Below are positions 60,543-64,000 of a stretch of 64,000 nucleotides of DNA, piece after piece; position 1 is the stretch's first letter; the number at the start of each line of letters is the position of its first letter. Source of the DNA: a virus. A program made the translations under genes and the position numbers. The notes beneath the pieces were generated by a model. The model had not been told where the DNA came from. It searched no databases and was given only the letters and a program-made list of their open reading frames with translations. The DNA lies in the IMG/VR virus record IMGVR_UViG_3300044628_000433, positions 1 to 64,000 of that record; one strand, given 5' to 3'.

Positions 60543-61016
60543 ATGGGCTACTACGTTTCGACAGAACGTTCAGACATCTCAATCTGTGACGAAACTTTGT
60601 TCGTTGAATGTGTCAAGCGTCTGTTCTCTCCTGAGAATATCGCCAAGTATGGTGAGACGTATTCGTGGGGAGATGATGGTAGTGTTGTGAAGTCTCTCAA
60701 GTTCATTGACCCCGACGATGTGCGTATGGCGTTCATCAGAGATTCTCTCGCCAGAATCTTTGATCTCTTTGGGTATGTCGTTAATGAGTGTGGAGATGGT
60801 TCGATTCAGATTAGTAAGGACGGCAAGTGGGGAGATGATGAATTGTTCTTCTCAACTATTGCCCCTGCTATTGGTGACGGTAGTTATGTTGATATCGTGG
60901 GTGAGTGTGGCGAACGTTGGCGATACGAATACCATGACGGTGTTTGTTATCTCCGTGAATGCAACGAAGTTCGGTGGATATTCGATCCCGCAATCAAACT
61001 GAAAGGACTGCAATGA
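60543..61016 (+). CDS. Early acidic protein, 157 aa
   Basis: ATG after AAGGAG. Alternating strands and turns rich in Asp, Gly and Trp (MGYYVSTERSDI start, a YSWGDDGSVV repeat-like motif and KWGDDELFF). The MGYY start and GDDG turns recall a widespread phage/actinobacterial protein of unknown function. Overlaps the next gene by 4 bases. Confidence 0.7.
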   Translation: MGYYVSTERSDISICDETLFVECVKRLFSPENIAKYGETYSWGDDGSVVKSLKFIDPDDVRMAFIRDSLARIFDLFGYVVNECGDGSIQISKDGKWGDDELFFSTIAPAIGDGSYVDIVGECGERWRYEYHDGVCYLRECNEVRWIFDPAIKLKGLQ

Positions 61017-61318
61017 ACAAGTACACGATCTACATTCCGTTCTACATTGCCGACGAAACTGGCAACCCCAGTGTGTGTGCCAAACAGATTGGCCTGTCGA
61101 TTGTCGAGGAGATTGTCAACGAAACTGGAGGTGCAACTGTCACCGAAGGTAAGGGGTACTGGAGTAACGGGAAGCACATCGTCAATGAAAGTGTGTTCAT
61201 TGTCGAAACATGTGCTGAAACTCTCAACACACAACGTATTGCAGCAAGTATCAAGTTGCAACTGAACCAACAAAGTGTTCTCATTCTTCGCCAAGAAGTG
61301 GAGTCTTTCTTCCTATGA
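61013..61318 (+). CDS. Early hypothetical protein, 101 aa
   Basis: ATG at 61013 overlaps the previous stop by 4 bases. Starts MNKYTIYIPFYIADE, alpha/beta, with a GYWSNGKHIVNESVFIVET strand-turn-strand. No motif. It begins a run of tightly overlapping small genes. Confidence 0.65.
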   Translation: MNKYTIYIPFYIADETGNPSVCAKQIGLSIVEEIVNETGGATVTEGKGYWSNGKHIVNESVFIVETCAETLNTQRIAASIKLQLNQQSVLILRQEVESFFL

Positions 61319-61488
61319 ATACAACGACATACATTTCGGACAACCTTGTTCAGTCAGCAATGTTCGGGATTCGTAACGAGCAGGAGTATAACTGGTGGCA
61401 GTTTGTCCAGTCTAACTTCTGGTTGAACGATACCGAATCTTCCATTCTCGCAGATCTCATTGAGGAGTACAACAATGAAAGCGTATAA
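61315..61488 (+). CDS. Early hypothetical protein, 57 aa
   Basis: ATG at 61315 overlaps the preceding stop by 4 bases and the frame runs to a TAA at 61486-61488, 14 bases into the next gene. Trp/Asn-rich helix (YNWWQFVQSNFWLND) and an acidic C-terminal helix. Without it there would be a 156-base hole in an otherwise overlapping gene train. Confidence 0.65.
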   Translation: MNTTTYISDNLVQSAMFGIRNEQEYNWWQFVQSNFWLNDTESSILADLIEEYNNESV

Positions 61489-61759
61489 TATCTACACCAG
61501 TAATCGTGAATCAATCGCTGTGGATTTGTCTGTGATGTCTGATGATGGTCGAGACTATCAAGGTCTATTGACTGTATATCTTTCACGGTGCTACCGTAAG
61601 AGCGGTATGACGTGGGACGTATCTTTCGTCCGCTATAAGGATGGAACTGAACATCGACATGAACCAACTCTGAAGATTGAATTCTTCGAGCAACTGTGGG
61701 TAGCCGCAATGTTTGAACCCGAACGTCTTCTTCAATACTACACGGAGGTCACTAAGTGA
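61475..61759 (+). CDS. Early hypothetical protein, 94 aa
   Basis: ATG at 61475 behind GAGGAG. Starts MKAYNIYTSNRESIAVD; beta-rich first half, helix KIEFFEQLWVAAMF near the end. Unrecognised; overlaps its downstream neighbour by 4 bases. Confidence 0.65.
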   Translation: MKAYNIYTSNRESIAVDLSVMSDDGRDYQGLLTVYLSRCYRKSGMTWDVSFVRYKDGTEHRHEPTLKIEFFEQLWVAAMFEPERLLQYYTEVTK

Positions 61760-62001
61760 ATCACTATATCGGTCTGCTCTATGTCGAATCTAGTTTGCAG
61801 GATTTGAAGCATGCTTGTGAGGATCTCGGTATTATCCCACAGAATGTGGAGATTGAAGAGGGTGTGTGTTTCTTCGATGTCCACCTTCTCACTTCGGATA
61901 ACTACGAAGATCCTGAGATGTACTTCGATACCTTGGCACGTGACTTGTCCGAATACATGAACCGCGAAGTTGTCCTCGAAGATATCGAGGAGGAGAACTA
62001 A
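61756..62001 (+). CDS. Early acidic protein, 81 aa
   Basis: GTG start behind CGGAGG. Strongly acidic (two clusters, VEIEEGV and VVLEDIEEEN), ferredoxin-like alternation of strands and helices. The charge could suit a DNA- or RNA-mimicking inhibitor, though less extreme than the protein at 63125. Confidence 0.65.
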   Translation: MNHYIGLLYVESSLQDLKHACEDLGIIPQNVEIEEGVCFFDVHLLTSDNYEDPEMYFDTLARDLSEYMNREVVLEDIEEEN

Positions 62002-62145
62002 ATGACCAACGAGAAGATTGATATTACATTGTTGCTCAAGCGTCTTGAAACTGATTACCCTCTCAACTACAATGTGAATGTGTTGCGAGAAGCGGCACGG
62101 GTTATTCGAGAACTCCAACTGGAGAAGAAGAATGGACAACAATAA
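62002..62145 (+). CDS. Early hypothetical protein, 47 aa
   Basis: ATG at 62002 right after the previous stop, behind GGAGGAG. Two predicted helices (IDITLLLKRLETD and NVLREAARVIRELQLEKK) and a QQ end. It overlaps the next gene by 14 bases. Similar helical mini-proteins are frequent in phages; function unknown. Confidence 0.6.
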   Translation: MTNEKIDITLLLKRLETDYPLNYNVNVLREAARVIRELQLEKKNGQQ

Positions 62146-62266
62146 CTATGTATCGTTCGATGGTAAGTGGTGGAATGTCTTTGTTGCAGGGGAGTGTGTT
62201 GACGGGTTTCGAGAAGAGGATGATGCTCGTCTCTTTCTTAGCCATGTGTTGAGGTACGGTCAATGA
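62132..62266 (+). CDS. Early hypothetical protein, 44 aa
   Basis: ATG at 62132 behind GGAGAAG. Begins MDNNNYVSFDGKWWNVF, a small beta sheet plus a helix DARLFLSHVLRY. Overlaps neighbours by 14 and 4 bases. Not recognised. Confidence 0.55.
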   Translation: MDNNNYVSFDGKWWNVFVAGECVDGFREEDDARLFLSHVLRYGQ

Positions 62267-62355
62267 ACGATCCTATTCCGTGGGGACAAATCGTGTTGAT
62301 CTTTGTGATTGTTGCTATCGGTATCTACTTCAGCAAGGATGATAACAATGGATAA
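62263..62355 (+). CDS. Tiny early membrane protein, 30 aa
   Basis: ATG at 62263 overlaps the preceding stop by 4 bases; one hydrophobic helix (WGQIVLIFVIVAIGIYF) ends in SKDDNNG. Overlaps the next start by 8 bases. The coupling on both sides is the support. Confidence 0.5.
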   Translation: MNDPIPWGQIVLIFVIVAIGIYFSKDDNNG

Positions 62356-62707
62356 AGATGTCAAGAAGCTTTGGATTGATGCACTTCGTTCGGGCAAGTA
62401 TCAGCAGGGAAAGTTTGCTCTGAACTGTCAGGGTCGCTTCTGCTGTCTCGGTGTGTTGTGTGATCTGTACGATCAGCAACGATGTGGTGATACAATGTGG
62501 TACCAACACGACAACGGAGTGAAGGGTATTGGTGGAAGTCTTCACCATCTTCCCGTTCCAGTTCGTGAGTGGGCTGATATTGAATCGTATGATCCTCCCG
62601 TTATTTATGACGGTCGGACTATGGTTATCAGCGATCTGAATGACCATGAGAGACTTTCGTTTGAAGATCTTGCAAACATCATTGAACAACAAGGAGATCA
62701 TTTCTAA
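62348..62707 (+). CDS. Early conserved-type protein, 119 aa
   Basis: ATG at 62348. WIDALRSGKYQQGKFAL, a cysteine patch RFCCLGVLCDLY and the end LNDHERLSFEDLANIIE form a pattern I recognise from many phage and prophage proteins of unknown function. Cys residues may bind metal. Shares a base with the next start. Confidence 0.75.
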   Translation: MDKDVKKLWIDALRSGKYQQGKFALNCQGRFCCLGVLCDLYDQQRCGDTMWYQHDNGVKGIGGSLHHLPVPVREWADIESYDPPVIYDGRTMVISDLNDHERLSFEDLANIIEQQGDHF

Positions 62708-63135
62708 TGTCTAAGTATGTTGATTCGTTCTTTACCGTTCTGAAACTCGACTATAATGGTGGCTGGGAATTGGTTGACTCTATCAAGGGTCTTATCAGCG
62801 ATGAGGTCAATGATCTCTCCATGAGTGTTGACGATATCAAGAAGGAACTTGAGGACTCTGTTAGTCAGGCTGTGTCTAGTGAGGTTAGTAGCACGATTGA
62901 TGACGCGATTTATGACTTGCGTGGCGACCTTGAGAACACAATGACGCAGATGGTGAATGATTGTGTTGACTCAGTTGTGTGCCAGTCTGATACGCTTGAG
63001 CGGGCTGCGGAAAGTGCGGTCGATGAGTACCTTGACAACAACCTTGACTTCTTTGTGCGACGTTACTTGGAGTCTGAGCGTGGTAAGCAATGGCTCAAGG
63101 ATGTTCTCAAGGAAGGAGATGCTAATGTTCAATGA
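62707..63135 (+). CDS. Early acidic helical protein, 142 aa
   Basis: ATG immediately after the previous stop. Acidic and Ser-rich, with a long coiled-coil middle (KKELEDSVSQAVSSEVSS) and a C-terminal RRYLESERGKQWLKDVL helix. Unrecognised. Confidence 0.7.
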   Translation: MSKYVDSFFTVLKLDYNGGWELVDSIKGLISDEVNDLSMSVDDIKKELEDSVSQAVSSEVSSTIDDAIYDLRGDLENTMTQMVNDCVDSVVCQSDTLERAAESAVDEYLDNNLDFFVRRYLESERGKQWLKDVLKEGDANVQ

Positions 63136-63310
63136 CGAAGAGTTTATGAACGACGATACTGGTCGAGACGAATGGGATGGAGGAGTGTGGGATATGTTTA
63201 TTGACGAATATCATTGCACGGATTACTGGGTAGATACTGATGCACTGATGGACGAAGGTGCATTCGAAGATGACATTGAGGTGGAGGAAGAAGACGGTGA
63301 TTGTGGATAA
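63125..63310 (+). CDS. Extremely acidic early protein, 61 aa (DNA-mimic candidate)
   Basis: ATG at 63125 behind AAGGAG, overlapping the previous gene by 11 bases. 25 of 61 residues are Asp or Glu against one Arg and one His, spread evenly rather than in a tail, together with four Trp. Charge pattern and early position resemble Ocr of T7 and other nucleic-acid mimics that block restriction or host polymerase. No homology to Ocr is visible. Last early gene before the polymerase. Confidence 0.7.
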   Translation: MFNDEEFMNDDTGRDEWDGGVWDMFIDEYHCTDYWVDTDALMDEGAFEDDIEVEEEDGDCG

Positions 63311-63323
63311 CTTGTGAACCACC

Positions 63324-63346
63324 AGTCCCTGATTCCGTGCTAGGAA
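63324..63346 (+). promoter_or_regulatory. Phage RNA polymerase promoter-like motif, copy before the polymerase gene
   Basis: AGTCCCTGA-TTCCGT-GCTAGGAA, 47 bases before the polymerase ATG. A TCCAA/TTGGA hairpin (63347-63359) follows at once. Together with the copies at 57551 and 14049 it would let the polymerase amplify its own gene. Confidence 0.65.
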
Positions 63347-63393
63347 TCCAATGGTTGGACTCCAATAACTAAACCAAAACAGAAAGAACATAA

Positions 63394-64000
63394 ATGAACA
63401 ATCTCTGTTATGGTAAGAAGTGGATAGCAGAAAAGAATAAGGAACATAAACTTAATCTTAATGCTGTCATAGAAGAAGCAATGGCTGATAAGTCTATCAT
63501 GGATTACTGTAAGGAACGTAATAGAATCCTTGGAGTACCTGAAACAGATTTATGTTATGCTCTGGTAGACAAGACTGAACAAGCCATTGAGGAATATCTT
63601 AGCGAGTTATCTAAGAGAAACCTTTCTTGGATTACCCCGATCTACAAACTTGGATCTAGGACTGTCTCTGCTATCATTGTCTCTACGTATTTGGATTTTG
63701 TGTTTGTTGATGGCTCTCTTCCTAAGTTACAGTCAGTCATCAAACATATGCGTGTCAACCTTGAACTCGCAAGTACATTCCATCAGACACGTTCAGACAA
63801 CTCAGGTGCATGGGTTCTTGCTTCACGTTCTCTTGGTACAAAGTGGACGAAGCGTCAGATGCAACAGTTTATGAAGACACACAGTGCATCTGTTGATTGC
63901 AGAATCCCAAAGAAGGATGGAGATACCTTGTGTCTTCATCTTATCGAGGTGTTAATCAAGGTAGGGTTGTGTGTTGAACGTCACTCTTACGACAGTAAGG
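63394..64000 (+). CDS. Phage single-subunit RNA polymerase, N-terminal part (continues at base 1)
   Basis: ATG at 63394 (MNNLCYGKKWIAEKNK) with a modest AGAAAG ribosome-binding site. The frame stays open to the window end. Up to base 63885 it gives 164 residues, after which the 115-base overlap continues in frame into base 1. N-terminal domain of T7-type polymerases, which recognises the promoter upstream region; sequence here is, as usual, poorly conserved. The assignment rests on continuity with the catalytic part. Confidence 0.93.
   Translation, partial: MNNLCYGKKWIAEKNKEHKLNLNAVIEEAMADKSIMDYCKERNRILGVPETDLCYALVDKTEQAIEEYLSELSKRNLSWITPIYKLGSRTVSAIIVSTYLDFVFVDGSLPKLQSVIKHMRVNLELASTFHQTRSDNSGAWVLASRSLGTKWTKRQMQQFMKTHSASVDCRIPKKDGDTLCLHLIEVLIKVGLCVERHSYDSK
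63886..64000 (+). repeat. Terminal overlap with bases 1-115
   Basis: 115 bases equal to the first 115 bases of the window except position 15 (T at the start, C here) and position 43 (C at the start, T here). Both fall in the polymerase gene and are synonymous (Cys and Leu codons). Confidence 0.95.

Noticed and set aside
1-64000. Lysogeny genes, CRISPR arrays, insertion sequences
   Set aside because: No integrase, repressor, transposase or regularly spaced repeats found; the repeated hairpins differ in stem sequence and are not an array.

Overview
The window is essentially one complete genome of a lytic T7-like podovirus (tailed, double-stranded DNA phage). Every gene I can support is on the + strand. 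The first 115 bases recur as the last 115 bases with only two differences, both synonymous, so the contig closes on itself with a unit length of about 63,885 bp. The contig break falls inside the single-subunit RNA polymerase gene: its start is at 63394-64000 and its remainder at 1-1905, joining to about 798 residues. The natural genome ends were therefore lost in assembly. They most likely lie in the roughly 1 kb gene-free block at 57427-58455, between the last late gene and the first early gene. I see no integrase, repressor or other lysogeny gene.

Layout. (1) 58456-63310: about 16 small early genes, mostly unrecognised, several very acidic. Their 5' half is punctuated by hairpins with variable stems and a conserved TGAAAnTAy-type loop. 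(2) 63394 through the junction to 1905: phage RNA polymerase. (3) 1902-14050: replication and nucleotide genes: metallophosphoesterase, ssDNA-binding protein, RusA-type resolvase, three tRNAs (anticodons UAU, UAA, UCU), ThyX, dCMP-deaminase-like protein, primase-helicase, family A DNA polymerase, dNMP-kinase-like protein and 5'-3' exonuclease. A secreted protein with a PEP-CTERM-like tail is inserted among them. (4) 14080-16475: dUTPase and a class II (B12-dependent) ribonucleotide reductase. (5) 16783-45357: portal, an unusual 578-residue protein, scaffold, capsid followed by an intrinsic terminator, tail tube proteins A and B, three fibre proteins, a lysis-like block, small basic proteins, terminase small and large subunits, and internal virion proteins. 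(6) 45403-57426: one gene for a 4,007-residue protein, 19 percent of the genome. It carries two HExxH sites, a kinase-like segment, an ADP-ribosyltransferase-like segment and glycine/alanine-rich hydrophobic segments, and looks like a virion protein delivered with the DNA.

Regulation. A 23-base motif (AGTCCCTGA, then GCTAGG) occurs three times, at 57551, 63324 and 14049: before the early block, before the polymerase gene and before the dUTPase/reductase pair. I read these as promoters of the phage polymerase. Hairpins with the form of terminators follow the capsid gene, the 1,519-residue internal protein and the giant gene.

Host. The phage-encoded PEP-CTERM-like protein points to a host with an exosortase system, for example a planctomycete such as the Phycisphaerales, a verrucomicrobium or some proteobacteria. 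The three tRNAs read AUA, UUA and AGA, which would suit a host richer in G+C than the phage. Both points are inference. Family names come from motifs and gene order recognised by eye; no database search was run.
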